Shown: positions 26,576 through 36,012 of the stretch, piece by piece
Layout of the letters: the number at the start of each line of letters is the position of its first letter
Numbering within the stretch: position 1 is the stretch's first letter
Assembly (NCBI GenBank): GCA_964425195.1
Contig: CAYRLG010000009.1
Location: forward strand, 1 to 64,000
Origin: Desulfamplus sp964425195
GTDB lineage: Bacteria > Desulfobacterota > Desulfobacteria > Desulfobacterales > Desulfobacteraceae
Length of the DNA: 64,000 bases
Direction: 5' to 3'
The notes under the pieces: generated by a model
Database searches by the model: none
Seen by the model: the letters and a program-made list of their open reading frames with translations, nothing else
Told to the model about the DNA's origin: nothing
Position numbers and translations under genes: made by a program

Positions 26576-27964
26576 ATGCCAGAAGGTATATTTTGCAATA
26601 AAAAACCCATTGAAACTCAAGAGGAGCTGACAGCACTTCTTGGAGATACGAGTGGGGCACAGTATTATAAAGAGATGAAAGAGCTTGATGTTGATACCAA
26701 GCTCTTATGGACAACTATTCAGAATACCTGTAAATCCCGAATCCGGACATGGCTTGAGATATGCGCTCATTGCGGAATGTGTGCAGATAGCTGTTTTCTC
26801 TATTTAGTAAACGACAGAGACCCCAAACAGGTGCCGGCGTATAAAATACAGTCAACACTTGGTGAAATTGTCAAAAGAAAAGGTAATGTTGATAACCAAT
26901 TCATGCTTATGGCAATGGAGACAGCATGGGCAAAATGCACCTGCTGCAACAGGTGCGGAATGTACTGCCCTCACGGTATAGACATGGGAATTATGTTTGG
27001 CTATCTCAGAGGACTTCTCTATCAGCAAGGATTTGTGCCATGGGAGCTGAAAATCGGTGCAGGAATGCATCGTGTCTTTCGTGCTCAGATGGATGTCTCT
27101 GAGGAGGAGTTTGTGGAGACTTTCCAATGGATGGTGGAGGAGAACGAAGATGAGTATCCAGGGCTTACAGTGCCGGTTGATGTTGAAAATGCTGATATAA
27201 TGTACACTGTAAATGCACGAGAGGTAAAACACTATCCTGAAGATTTGGCAGAAGCTGCTATTTTATTTCATGCTGCTGGTGAAAATTGGACTATTCCAAG
27301 TCAGGGGTGGGAACAGACAAGCCTTGCAATGTTTGCTGGAGATTGGGCAGCCTGTAAAATGCAGGTAGAAAATGTCTATGCAGCCATGGATAGATTAAAG
27401 CCTAAACGTATGGTTGGAACAGAGTGTGGGCACGCCCATCGTGCAACAGTAGTAGAGGGTCCATACTGGGCAGGAAGAAAAGATGGAAAACCTCCGGTCG
27501 AGTGTATTCACTATATAGAGTGGCTGGCAGAGGCGTTAAGAGAGGGAAAACTTAAAATTGATCCAGAAAGAAGAATCAAGGTTCCCGTAACTCTTCAAGA
27601 CTCTTGTAATTATGTTAGAAATCACGGATTAAGAGATGTTGCCCGAGAGATTTTGAGCTATATTGTAGAGCCTGGTTATTACCGTGAAATGTCTCCCAAT
27701 CGAGAGCATAATTTCTGCTGTGGTGGCGGTGGAGGCTTTAATGGTATCGGGCTTTTTAGACCACAAAGAAATAAGGGACTTATAACTAAACGAGATCAGA
27801 TACTTGCCACTGGTGCAGAGCTTGTGATTGCCCCATGCCACAATTGCTGGGATGCTATTCGTGATTTAGAAGAGGAGTTTGAAATCGGCATTAAATGGTC
27901 GTTCTTAAAACCGCTTGTGGTCAGTATGCTTGAACTTCCTGAACACATGAAACCTGAAGAGTGA
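26576..27964 (+). CDS. hmcF: HmcF-type cytoplasmic Fe-S subunit (heterodisulfide reductase-like)
   Basis: A 462-residue soluble Fe-S protein. Two [4Fe-4S] motifs are at the N-terminal half (CAHCGMCADSC and CTCCNRCGMYCPHG). Two CCG-type cysteine-rich segments follow, TECGHAHR and later DSCNYVRNHG with FCCGGGGGF and APCHNCWD, as in HdrD/DsrK/TmcB proteins that hold a special cubane cluster. It is the cytoplasmic end of the Hmc electron path; the physiological acceptor is unknown. AAGGAG precedes the ATG. Confidence 0.92.
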   Translation: MPEGIFCNKKPIETQEELTALLGDTSGAQYYKEMKELDVDTKLLWTTIQNTCKSRIRTWLEICAHCGMCADSCFLYLVNDRDPKQVPAYKIQSTLGEIVKRKGNVDNQFMLMAMETAWAKCTCCNRCGMYCPHGIDMGIMFGYLRGLLYQQGFVPWELKIGAGMHRVFRAQMDVSEEEFVETFQWMVEENEDEYPGLTVPVDVENADIMYTVNAREVKHYPEDLAEAAILFHAAGENWTIPSQGWEQTSLAMFAGDWAACKMQVENVYAAMDRLKPKRMVGTECGHAHRATVVEGPYWAGRKDGKPPVECIHYIEWLAEALREGKLKIDPERRIKVPVTLQDSCNYVRNHGLRDVAREILSYIVEPGYYREMSPNREHNFCCGGGGGFNGIGLFRPQRNKGLITKRDQILATGAELVIAPCHNCWDAIRDLEEEFEIGIKWSFLKPLVVSMLELPEHMKPEE

Positions 27965-27984
27965 TTTTTTAAAGGAGGTTATAA

Positions 27985-28881
27985 ATGTTTAAAAAAATTC
28001 TGTTTGCCACCTCAGCAACCGAAGCAAGCGATCATGCTGCGAGAGTGGCATTTAATATGGCAGAATCACTTGGAGCACATCTTGATCTTTTCCATGTACT
28101 TGGAGTTCCGACTCGTGGATTCAGTCAAGTTGTGCTTGATGTAAAGACTAAGGAAGAGGTTGCAGTTGATGCTGACTACATCTCTTGGGTAGAAGATGAG
28201 GTAAAAAGTTATTATGCAAATCAGCTGGTTGCTGGTTTGAATTACTCCATTAAGGCTGCTGTGGGCGTTCCCCACAGAGAGATACTAAGACAAGCAAGAG
28301 ATATTGAACCTGATTTGATTATTCTTGGCGGGAGTACAGGTACTGATAACGAGTCTGTATATAAATCGAGTACTGGTTCAACGCTTCAGAGAGTAGCTAA
28401 AGCATCGCCATGCCCAATATTGGTAGTAAACCGACCTGCTGCATCTTTCTGGGGCGGTTTATCCTCTATTGTTTTTGGAACAGATTTTTCAAAAGCATCA
28501 GATAGAGCATTTGAATTTGCATTTAAAATAGCCTCATCACTTAATTGTGAACTTAATATATTCCATGCCCTTGATATTAGTTCAAAAAATATGGGCATGA
28601 GTATGATGCAAGATGAAATTGATTATAAAATACGAGAGGCATATAGGATGATTCGTTCAAAATATGTCTCTAAAATGAAAGATTATAAAAACTACTCAAT
28701 GAACGTTTGGGAGGGAATTCCATATATTGAGATAGTAAAATATACCAGAGAAAAACAGTCAGATCTGATCATCATGGCACATAACTCAAGAAAGTTAGAT
28801 GTAGATGGTCCTAAGATAGGCAGCAACATGGAACAGGTCATTATGAGGGCAAACTGTCCTGTTATAAGTGTAAACCGCTGA
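27985..28881 (+). CDS. Tandem universal stress protein (UspA family)
   Basis: A 298-residue cytoplasmic protein with two UspA domains in tandem (about 1-145 and 152-298). Each ends with the nucleotide-binding pattern; the first reads GGSTGTDNESVYKSSTGSTLQRVAKASPCPILVV, split here into its G-S and P-I-L-V parts, and the second ends IGSNMEQVIMRANCPVISV. The second copy lacks a clean G-2X-G-9X-G-S/T pattern. It begins 20 nt after hmcF with AAAGGAGG, so it is in the operon. This gene is not part of the classical Desulfovibrio hmc operon. Confidence 0.88.
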   Translation: MFKKILFATSATEASDHAARVAFNMAESLGAHLDLFHVLGVPTRGFSQVVLDVKTKEEVAVDADYISWVEDEVKSYYANQLVAGLNYSIKAAVGVPHREILRQARDIEPDLIILGGSTGTDNESVYKSSTGSTLQRVAKASPCPILVVNRPAASFWGGLSSIVFGTDFSKASDRAFEFAFKIASSLNCELNIFHALDISSKNMGMSMMQDEIDYKIREAYRMIRSKYVSKMKDYKNYSMNVWEGIPYIEIVKYTREKQSDLIIMAHNSRKLDVDGPKIGSNMEQVIMRANCPVISVNR

Positions 28882-28908
28882 TTTGCATATATATCAAAGA
28901 GGTTAAAT

Positions 28909-29262
28909 ATGAAAAAGAAAATACTTATAGTTGATGATGATCCAAACATCAGAGATTATCTTGTCTCTCTTTTTGAAGATAATGGATATGACACTTGCAC
29001 AGCTACTGATGTTCGTGATGGTCTAAAGGTTGTAAAAGAGTACAAACCTGATCTTATAACTCTCGACCTTGAAATGCCAGGAGAGTGGGGTCCCAGATTT
29101 TATAGACAGCTTTCTCAAGATAATGAACTTAAGAACACTCCAGTTATTGTAATAAGTGGACTTTCTGGTAATGACTATGCAATAAGCAAAGCTGTTGCGA
29201 GTTTAAGTAAGCCTTTTGACAGGGACGAACTTCTAAGTATTATAAAAGAAAACATACTATAA
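28909..29262 (+). CDS. Rrf1-type single-domain response regulator
   Basis: A 117-residue stand-alone receiver. The acidic residues D10/D11, phosphoacceptor D53 (LITLDLEMPG) and the Lys in SLSKPF are all present, so it should be phosphorylated. There is no output domain. In Desulfovibrio the hmc operon ends with rrf1, a receiver, and rrf2, and this gene occupies the same position. The likely kinase is encoded at 29460. AGAGG lies upstream of the ATG. Confidence 0.85.
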   Translation: MKKKILIVDDDPNIRDYLVSLFEDNGYDTCTATDVRDGLKVVKEYKPDLITLDLEMPGEWGPRFYRQLSQDNELKNTPVIVISGLSGNDYAISKAVASLSKPFDRDELLSIIKENIL

Positions 29263-29315
29263 AAAGTTGAGAATATTATTATAAAATCAATATCATAGCA
29301 TCACATATATACTCC

Positions 29316-29361
29316 ATATCGCAAAATATCCCTTCTGTTATAAGAGGGGATAAAGCGATAT
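29316..29361. other. Long imperfect hairpin between the rrf1-type and kinase genes
   Basis: ATATCGC (29316-29322) pairs with GCGATAT (29355-29361), and inside it TATCCCTTCT (29327-29336) pairs with AGAGGGGATA (29343-29352) with one G-T pair; the loop is six bases. No T tract follows. It could be an RNA processing site or regulator site before the kinase gene. Confidence 0.5.
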
Positions 29362-29459
29362 TAATTTAGAAGCTATTTAGTTTGGACTATCTTAAGAACT
29401 ATAAGCAGTGATTTTTACCGACAATCAAATTTTTTAACATTCTTATACATAACATCTTA

Positions 29460-30980
29460 ATGGTGGTGGTGAGAAAAGTGGCTGAAAATATTTTATTGAT
29501 AGAAGAGAGTGAGAGTCACGCCAGAGCATTGAAACTCTATCTTGAACGCAGTGGAATAACCGTTGTTGTCGGAACAACGGTTGAGGATATGCTGATAAAA
29601 AGCAGAGAGAAGAGTTTTGACATTCTGCTTATTAACCCGTTTATTAATGGTCAAAGTATATCTTCTCATATAAAAGATATTAAAGTTTACAACTCTTCAC
29701 TACAGGTAATTATTATCTGTTTCAAAAAATATCTTGAGCAGGCAATGGACGAAGTGGGGATACACGCCATTAATTTCTTGGAAATTCCAGTAAGCAGTAA
29801 GGCATTGAACCTTGCTATAATGCATGCCAGAAAGTGCATTGCCAATGAGCAACGAATTTCTATATATTCTGAACGGTTAGCTGATCTTGAACATGATCGT
29901 ACACTTTATCATCAGCTTTTTAATCAGGTGCCTTGTTATATATCGATACAGAGCCAAGATTTAAGAATTATTGGTGGAAATAATCTTTTTCAGAAAGATT
30001 TTGGTAATGCAATAGGAGAATATTGCTACGAGATTTATAAACACAGAACATCTTCATGCCCTACCTGCCCTGTTATGAAAACTTTTTCTGACGGAAAATC
30101 CCATTCAACTGAAGAGGTGGTTACTGCCCTTTCTGGTCAGCAGTATCATGTATTGACTCAAACCGCACCTATATTTGATGATAATGGGGATATAACACAG
30201 GTAATGGAGATATCTACTGATATTACCAAGATTCGTCAGCTTCAGGGTCATTTATCATCACTTGGATTAATGCTTGGCTCTATGTCCCATGGTGTTAAGG
30301 GGATGCTTACTGCTTTGGATGGCGGAATTTACCAGTTGGAGTCAGGGCTTAAGAATAGTAATCCTGAGCGCATTGATAATGCATTTGAGCTTATTAAACA
30401 GATGGCGGATAGAATCAAAAAAATGGTGCTTGAGATACTATACTATGCCAAGTCCAGAAAGCTTGAGTATAAGAGCGTGGATGTTGTAAAGCTTGTCCAA
30501 ACAGTTATCTCTACTGTAAGTAATCTTGCGAGAAAAAACGGTGTCCAAATTGAAGCCCAAATACCAGAATCTCTTGGAGAATTTGATATTGATTCTAATT
30601 GGCTACAGTCTGCTTTGATAAATCTTGCTGAAAATGCTGTAGAGGCTTGTAAGTACGATAAGATAAGAACTAAAAATCACTTAGTTAAGTTTACGTTGTG
30701 GGAAGATGAAAAGAAGAGAGTGTGCTTATCTATAGAAGATAATGGCATGGGAATAGACCAAGAGACTCGTGAAAAGATGTTTACCCTTTTCTTTACATCT
30801 AAAGGTTCTCAAGGGACTGGCTTGGGACTTTTTATTGCAAACCATGTAGTTCAACAGCATGGTGGAACTATATCTGTAGAATCTACTCTTGGAGAAGGGA
30901 CAACTTTTAAGGTATGCTTACCCAGGAAAAAGCATGAGGACTCTCTTGCCCCTTTTACGAGAATGATGGTGCAAATTTAA
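29460..30980 (+). CDS. PAS sensor histidine kinase with degenerate N-terminal receiver
   Basis: A 506-residue kinase. Residues 9-125 resemble a receiver, but Asn59 replaces the phosphoacceptor Asp (LLINPF) and the conserved Lys is Ile (EIP), so it cannot be phosphorylated normally. A PAS domain (about 145-260) contains a Cys pair (SSCPTCP, C200 and C203) that could bind metal or sense redox. The phosphoacceptor His277 is in MSHGVKGML, and the ATPase domain has LAENAVEAC, DNGMGID and GTGLGLFIA. There is no membrane segment, so it is cytoplasmic. A GTG seven codons in, after GGTGAG, is an alternative start. It probably acts with the receiver at 28909. Confidence 0.88.
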   Translation: MVVVRKVAENILLIEESESHARALKLYLERSGITVVVGTTVEDMLIKSREKSFDILLINPFINGQSISSHIKDIKVYNSSLQVIIICFKKYLEQAMDEVGIHAINFLEIPVSSKALNLAIMHARKCIANEQRISIYSERLADLEHDRTLYHQLFNQVPCYISIQSQDLRIIGGNNLFQKDFGNAIGEYCYEIYKHRTSSCPTCPVMKTFSDGKSHSTEEVVTALSGQQYHVLTQTAPIFDDNGDITQVMEISTDITKIRQLQGHLSSLGLMLGSMSHGVKGMLTALDGGIYQLESGLKNSNPERIDNAFELIKQMADRIKKMVLEILYYAKSRKLEYKSVDVVKLVQTVISTVSNLARKNGVQIEAQIPESLGEFDIDSNWLQSALINLAENAVEACKYDKIRTKNHLVKFTLWEDEKKRVCLSIEDNGMGIDQETREKMFTLFFTSKGSQGTGLGLFIANHVVQQHGGTISVESTLGEGTTFKVCLPRKKHEDSLAPFTRMMVQI

Positions 30981-31062
30981 AATATCGTTCTCCTATCACT
31001 TTTTTATTTTTGAAATAATAACAATATCTACTGGTTAAATTAGCAATGTCACGGATGATATA

Positions 31063-31512
31063 ATGCGTCTGACAACAAAAAGCAGATATGGTACACGGTT
31101 AATTCTTGATCTTGCAATATATGCAGAAAACAATATGGTGCCGTTGAGTGATGTCTCAAAACGCCAAAACATATCTTTAAAATATCTTGAACAGCTTGTT
31201 GCTAAACTTAAAAAAGATGGCTTTATAAATAGCCAAAGAGGAGCCTCCGGTGGTCATATATTGGCAAAAACACCGGAGGATATAAGCGTGGGAGATATTG
31301 TTAGAAGTCTTGAAGGGGGGATGGCTATTACCGATTGTACTGAAAATGATGAAAAGCTCTGCGGTGTCTGTAACAGAGCTGGAGATTGCCTATCTCGTTG
31401 GGTCTGGATAGAAGCCAGCAGAGCTATGTTTGAGCGTTTAGATTCTATTTCAATTAAAGACCTTATTACTAAAAGTAGGTCTTCAATAATTAAAACAGAT
31501 ATTGTCGAGTAG
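31063..31512 (+). CDS. Rrf2-family Fe-S transcriptional regulator
   Basis: A 149-residue regulator with the Rrf2/IscR winged helix: MRLTTKSRYGTRLILDLA at the start, then LKYLEQLVAKLKKDGFINSQRGASGGH as recognition helix and wing. A cysteine group (C92 with CGVCNRAGDC) suits a redox- or NO-sensing Fe-S cluster. In Desulfovibrio the rrf2 gene closes the hmc operon and its loss raises hmc expression, so a repressor role is likely here too, perhaps at the palindrome at 21311. The start is ATG with weak upstream signal. Confidence 0.9.
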   Translation: MRLTTKSRYGTRLILDLAIYAENNMVPLSDVSKRQNISLKYLEQLVAKLKKDGFINSQRGASGGHILAKTPEDISVGDIVRSLEGGMAITDCTENDEKLCGVCNRAGDCLSRWVWIEASRAMFERLDSISIKDLITKSRSSIIKTDIVE

Positions 31513-31584
31513 AGCTATTTTATTATATTTCTTTTCTTATACTAAATGCTTTCCAATAGAGTTAATTGATATTTTGATTAACGA

Positions 31585-33264
31585 TTAACTGTTACTCACT
31601 TTTGCCCATGTATCACGAAGTGTCACTGTTCTATTAAATACTAAATGCCCCTTTGAAGACTCTTTTGAATCTGCACAAAAATACCCAAGTCTCTCAAACT
31701 GATATGCTTTTTCAGGCTCTGCATCTATAAGAGATTTTTCAACTCTGCACCCTTTAAGCCTTATAAGAGATTCAGGATTTAGATTTTTTATAAAATCATC
31801 TGTGTTAGCCTCAGGATCTTCAGCCATAAAAAGTCTATCATAAAGATTGATCGCTGCTGGCACTGAACCTTCAGAAGATACCCAGTGTAAAGTCCCTTTC
31901 ACTTTTCTTCCATCAGGAGCATCACCTCCGCGTGTGGCAGGATCGTAACTACAGATAAGCTCTACAACTTTTCCATTGTTATCCTTAATTACATCCTTAC
32001 AGGTTATAAAATAGCCATATCTAAGCCTTACCTCTCGACCCGGTGCAAGCCTAAAAAATTTTTTTGGAGCAATTTCCATAAAATCCTCTTTTTCAATAAA
32101 TATAGTCTTTGAAAAGATGATCTTTCTTGTGCCCATCTCTGGTTTTTGTGGATGGTTCTGTGCCTCAAGCTCTTCTATAAAATCTTCTTCTGGCCAGTTT
32201 TCGATGGTAACTTTAAGAGGCTTTAGAACAGCCATAACTCGGGGAGCTCTCTCATTGAGATCGTCACGAAGACAATTTTCAAGAAGCCCAACATCAATAC
32301 GGCTCTCCTTTTTGCTAACACCAATGATATTACAAAAGTTTCTTATAGATTCTGGAGTATAACCCCTGCGTCTGATTCCCGCAATTGTAGGAAGCCTTGG
32401 GTCGTCCCACCCATTTACATGATTATTTTCAACAAGTTTTTGCAGCTTTCGTTTGCTCATAACAGTGTAATTTAAGTTCATTCTTGCAAACTCAATCTGC
32501 TGAGGGTGGCATGGAGCTGTTACCTCATCTAAGAGCCAGTCATACAGAGGGCGGTGATCTTGAAATTCAAGTGTACAAAGAGAGTGTGTAACACCTTCTA
32601 AAGCGTCCGAGAGTCCATGTGTAAAATCGTACATTGGGTATATACACCATTTGTCTTTGGTTCTTGGGTGGGACATCTTTTTTATTCTGTAGATAACAGG
32701 GTCTCTCATATTGATATTTGGAGAAGCCATGTCAATCTTTGCACGCAAAACATAAGTTCCATCCTCAAACTCACCGTCTTTCATACGTGCAAAAAGAGCA
32801 AGATTTTCATCAATAGGGCGATTGCGATCAGGACTTGCTTTTCCGGGTTCTGTCAATGTTCCCCTATATTCTCGCATCTGTTCTGCTGTTAAACTGCAAA
32901 TATATGCCTTGTCTTTTTTGATAAGCTCTACAGCAAACTCATAGAGTTTATCAAAGTAATCTGACGCATAATAAATCTTATCTCCCCAATTAAATCCAAG
33001 CCACTTTACATCTTCAATAATAGAGTCAATATATTTTTGATCCTCTTTAGCAGGATTGGTATCATCAAACCGAAGATTACATTTACCTTTGAACTCCTTT
33101 GCCACGCCAAAGTTCAGACAGATCGATTTTGCATGACCAATGTGAAGAAAACCGTTTGGTTCTGGTGGAAATCGGGTGATAACTCTTCCGTTATTTTTCC
33201 CATTTTCAAGGTCTTCGGTAATTATATTCTTTATAAAATTATTTTTTCTATTTTCGTCTTCCAT
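31585..33264 (-). CDS. glnS: Glutaminyl-tRNA synthetase
   Basis: A 559-residue class I synthetase that charges tRNA-Gln. The HIGH motif is in PPEPNGFLHIGHAKS and the KMSKS equivalent is VMSKRKL; RFDDTNPAKE and the C-terminal anticodon-binding beta-barrels are as in E. coli GlnRS. Length is normal. Having GlnRS means the genome need not rely on the transamidation route for Gln-tRNA, although both can coexist. Confidence 0.96.
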   Translation of the reverse strand: MEDENRKNNFIKNIITEDLENGKNNGRVITRFPPEPNGFLHIGHAKSICLNFGVAKEFKGKCNLRFDDTNPAKEDQKYIDSIIEDVKWLGFNWGDKIYYASDYFDKLYEFAVELIKKDKAYICSLTAEQMREYRGTLTEPGKASPDRNRPIDENLALFARMKDGEFEDGTYVLRAKIDMASPNINMRDPVIYRIKKMSHPRTKDKWCIYPMYDFTHGLSDALEGVTHSLCTLEFQDHRPLYDWLLDEVTAPCHPQQIEFARMNLNYTVMSKRKLQKLVENNHVNGWDDPRLPTIAGIRRRGYTPESIRNFCNIIGVSKKESRIDVGLLENCLRDDLNERAPRVMAVLKPLKVTIENWPEEDFIEELEAQNHPQKPEMGTRKIIFSKTIFIEKEDFMEIAPKKFFRLAPGREVRLRYGYFITCKDVIKDNNGKVVELICSYDPATRGGDAPDGRKVKGTLHWVSSEGSVPAAINLYDRLFMAEDPEANTDDFIKNLNPESLIRLKGCRVEKSLIDAEPEKAYQFERLGYFCADSKESSKGHLVFNRTVTLRDTWAKVSNS

Positions 33265-33364
33265 AAGTTTCCTTAAATATTTTTTTTATGTATAACCACC
33301 ATGTTTTAACAGAGATAATGTAAGGATGAATAGATTTAGTGCTTAAAAATGGCTGTACAAAAAA

Positions 33365-35596
33365 TTACTGTCCAGTAGGTTTTAGTTTACTTAAAAGTAG
33401 TTTATTTGCCTGACTTAAACGGCTTGCCATAATTCCAAATAGATGCCTTGCGACTTCAGGATATTTCTCAATAACTTCAAGTAGCTTATCTCCGGGAAAA
33501 CGTTTAACTTCCGATCTCCCCTTAGACATTATTGATGCAGTTCTTGGCTCTCCTGTTATGGCTGCCATCTCTCCAAAATATTCCCCAGGCTCATGAATTT
33601 CTGCTATCTTCTTACCAGCTTTTACAACATAAAGAGAGCCTCGTACCAATTTAAAGAAATCGATATCATTATTTCCCTCTCTTATGATCACATCCATATC
33701 TTCATATTTTTCAATATCAGGATTAACAAGATATGCAGGAAGTGCCTCTTTTGTAATGGTGGTTTTTTTGAGTACCTCCTCAAGTGAAGTAACCCCCTGA
33801 CGAACCTTTTCAAGACCAGCATCTCTCAATGTTGTCATACCCTCTTGAACAGCTATTTTTCTTAACTGATCTTCAGGCAGTTTAGAGTTAATAGCTTTTG
33901 CAACTTCATCTGTGACTTCCATAAGTTCATAAAGACCAACTCTGCCTTTGTATCCAGTTCCATTACAGTGGTTACATCCTTTGGGTCCCATAATTGTAAG
34001 AGGTGGAATATTTTTTGCTGGATTTCCAAATATCATCTCTTTAGTAAATCCATGAAGCTCTAACTCTTTGGGATCGTGCCCTGTTACTACCTGCTTACAC
34101 TGAGGACATAGCCTTCTTGCTAAACGTTGAGATAAAACCATCGTAACAGCAGATGCAAGCATGTAAGGAGGTATTCCGATATCAACAAGCCTTCCAATTG
34201 TTGAGGGACAGTCATTTGTATGGAGTGTGCTAAAAACAAGATGTCCTGTCATAGCTGCTTTTACCGCAATTTCTGCAGTCGTAATATCTCGAATCTCACC
34301 AACCATTATAATATCCGGGTCTTGGCGGAGAAATGCTTTAAGTGCAGCAGCAAATGTCATGCCTACACTCTCTTTAACTGGAACCTGATTTATACCTCTA
34401 AAGTTAAACTCAATCGGATCTTCAGCAGTCAATATCTTTGTATCTTCATTATTCAGACGGTTCAAAAGAGAGTAAAGAGTTGTTGTTTTACCGCTTCCTG
34501 TAGGACCAGTAACAAGAAGAAGTCCATAGGGTCTATTTATACAGCGTTTAATTGCTTTAAATGTGGTATCTTCAAATCCCATTTTGGTAAGATCAACATT
34601 TAATGCACTCTGATCAAGAATACGAAGAACAATACCCTCTCCCCAAAGGGTTGGAAGAGTTGATACACGAAAATCAACTGTCTTTTTTTTCCCAAGACGG
34701 AGTTTTATTCTGCCGTCCTGTGGGATTCGCCTCTCTGCAATATTTAGTTCTGCAAGAATTTTAAACCTTGAGATCACTGCATTCTTAATGCTCAAAGGAA
34801 GGTTCATTGCTTTAAATAGAGCACCATCAAGTCTGTACCTTACTTGAAGAGACTTTTCAAAAGGCTCAATGTGAATATCGCTGATGCCGTCATTAATTGC
34901 CTTTGTTAATATACCGTTGACCAATTTGATGATCGGAGCATCTGATGCCATGAACTCATCATAGTTTTTGCTATCGTCATCAGCAACCTCAATCTCGTCA
35001 GCAGCTTCAGATACCAATGACCCAAAGTCATCTACAGAGGCAATTGGCTCTTCATCCTCTGTCTCCTCTTCAAAGTGGATAAGTTGCTTGTACTCTTCAT
35101 CACTTATTTTATAAAAATCTCTATAAGCTTGTATTACATCATGCTCTGTAGATACACATACTTTAAGCTCTTTTCCTCCAATTAAATTCTTAATATCTTC
35201 AATTGCATCAGTATCAGTGGGTTCTGTCATAGTTATGACAAGCTGATTATCTTTTATCCCCAAAGGAAAAGCCATGTGCTCCTTAGCTTTTTCAATGGGA
35301 ATTAGATTTAACACGCTTGGCGATGGCTTAATATCTGTGAGTTTAATAACCTGATAGCCATAAATTCTGCCAAGTAGATTCACAATCGTTTCAGGATCAA
35401 TGAAGCCCATAGAGAGGAGTATTTTACTTAGCTTCATTCCAGTCTTTCTCTGCTGCTCTTGAGCTGACTGCAACTGGACGCTGGTAATTTGACCCTCTTT
35501 AGAGAGTATCTCTCCAATACGTATTTTACCAGCACCAGATTGATCTTTAATAGTGTTTTTTAAAGCAGTTCCCTTTTTCTTTACAGGTGTGTTCAT
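33365..35596 (-). CDS. PilB/GspE-type secretion ATPase with C-terminal cyclic-nucleotide-binding-like domain
   Basis: About 743 residues. Residues 20-160 are an MshEN/GspE N-terminal domain. The ATPase core has Walker A TGPTGSGKTTT, the Asp box, Walker B DIIMVGEIRD, the His box GHLVFSTLHTND, and a four-Cys zinc motif (CPQC and CNHC). It ends near residue 595. The last 125 residues, from NPDIEKYEDM onward, match a cyclic-nucleotide-binding fold (IAEIHEPGEYFGEMAAITGEPRTASI), with the phosphate-binding-cassette pattern GEMA-x6-RTAS. I chose the ATG at 35596 because GGAGGAG lies just before it. No other pilus gene is nearby. Confidence 0.88.
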   Translation of the reverse strand: MNTPVKKKGTALKNTIKDQSGAGKIRIGEILSKEGQITSVQLQSAQEQQRKTGMKLSKILLSMGFIDPETIVNLLGRIYGYQVIKLTDIKPSPSVLNLIPIEKAKEHMAFPLGIKDNQLVITMTEPTDTDAIEDIKNLIGGKELKVCVSTEHDVIQAYRDFYKISDEEYKQLIHFEEETEDEEPIASVDDFGSLVSEAADEIEVADDDSKNYDEFMASDAPIIKLVNGILTKAINDGISDIHIEPFEKSLQVRYRLDGALFKAMNLPLSIKNAVISRFKILAELNIAERRIPQDGRIKLRLGKKKTVDFRVSTLPTLWGEGIVLRILDQSALNVDLTKMGFEDTTFKAIKRCINRPYGLLLVTGPTGSGKTTTLYSLLNRLNNEDTKILTAEDPIEFNFRGINQVPVKESVGMTFAAALKAFLRQDPDIIMVGEIRDITTAEIAVKAAMTGHLVFSTLHTNDCPSTIGRLVDIGIPPYMLASAVTMVLSQRLARRLCPQCKQVVTGHDPKELELHGFTKEMIFGNPAKNIPPLTIMGPKGCNHCNGTGYKGRVGLYELMEVTDEVAKAINSKLPEDQLRKIAVQEGMTTLRDAGLEKVRQGVTSLEEVLKKTTITKEALPAYLVNPDIEKYEDMDVIIREGNNDIDFFKLVRGSLYVVKAGKKIAEIHEPGEYFGEMAAITGEPRTASIMSKGRSEVKRFPGDKLLEVIEKYPEVARHLFGIMASRLSQANKLLLSKLKPTGQ

Positions 35597-35686
35597 CTGC
35601 TCCTCCAAAAGATAATAAGCTGTTCACAATTGTGATTTTGCTTAACTTGGACACCACTGTTTGATCCATAAATGTATTTCAATTGT

Positions 35687-35893
35687 TTAAAAATGATCAT
35701 AAATTTTCTTTGCACCACCATATATCAGAAGCACACCTAATGTGTAAAAACAGAACTGAATAATACCAGTTGCATTGCTGAAAGCCTCGATAGATGCAAT
35801 TTTAGGCATAACTTGTGGGATTCTGTAAAATACTCCAAAACCTGCCATTACAAGGGCTGTGCCCCAAATAATCTGTATCTTTTTCTTGTCCAT
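35687..35893 (-). CDS. Small membrane protein of unknown function
   Basis: A 68-residue protein with two hydrophobic helices (IIWGTALVMAGFGVFYRI and ATGIIQFCFYTLGVLLIYGGA) and a charged end, KKIYDHF. It is encoded 90 nt upstream of the PilB-like ATPase gene on the same strand. I chose the second ATG, which has GGTGGAAA before it. I do not recognise a family; the helix pattern and ribosome site support a real gene. Confidence 0.6.
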   Translation of the reverse strand: MDKKKIQIIWGTALVMAGFGVFYRIPQVMPKIASIEAFSNATGIIQFCFYTLGVLLIYGGAKKIYDHF

Positions 35894-36012
35894 ACTTTCC
35901 ACCATTTATCTATCTCTATACGGTAAGCGATCTATTTTTTGCTACCCCATTAGTTTGCCTTTTTTTGTACTTCAACTCAATTTATGAATTAACATTTTAG
36001 TAAAAACAGCAA

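Noticed and set aside
33365..35596. A pilus or type II secretion operon around the PilB-like ATPase
   Set aside because: The neighbours are glnS, a tiny membrane protein and an ABC-F ATPase; no pilin, PilC, PilT or secretin gene is in the window.
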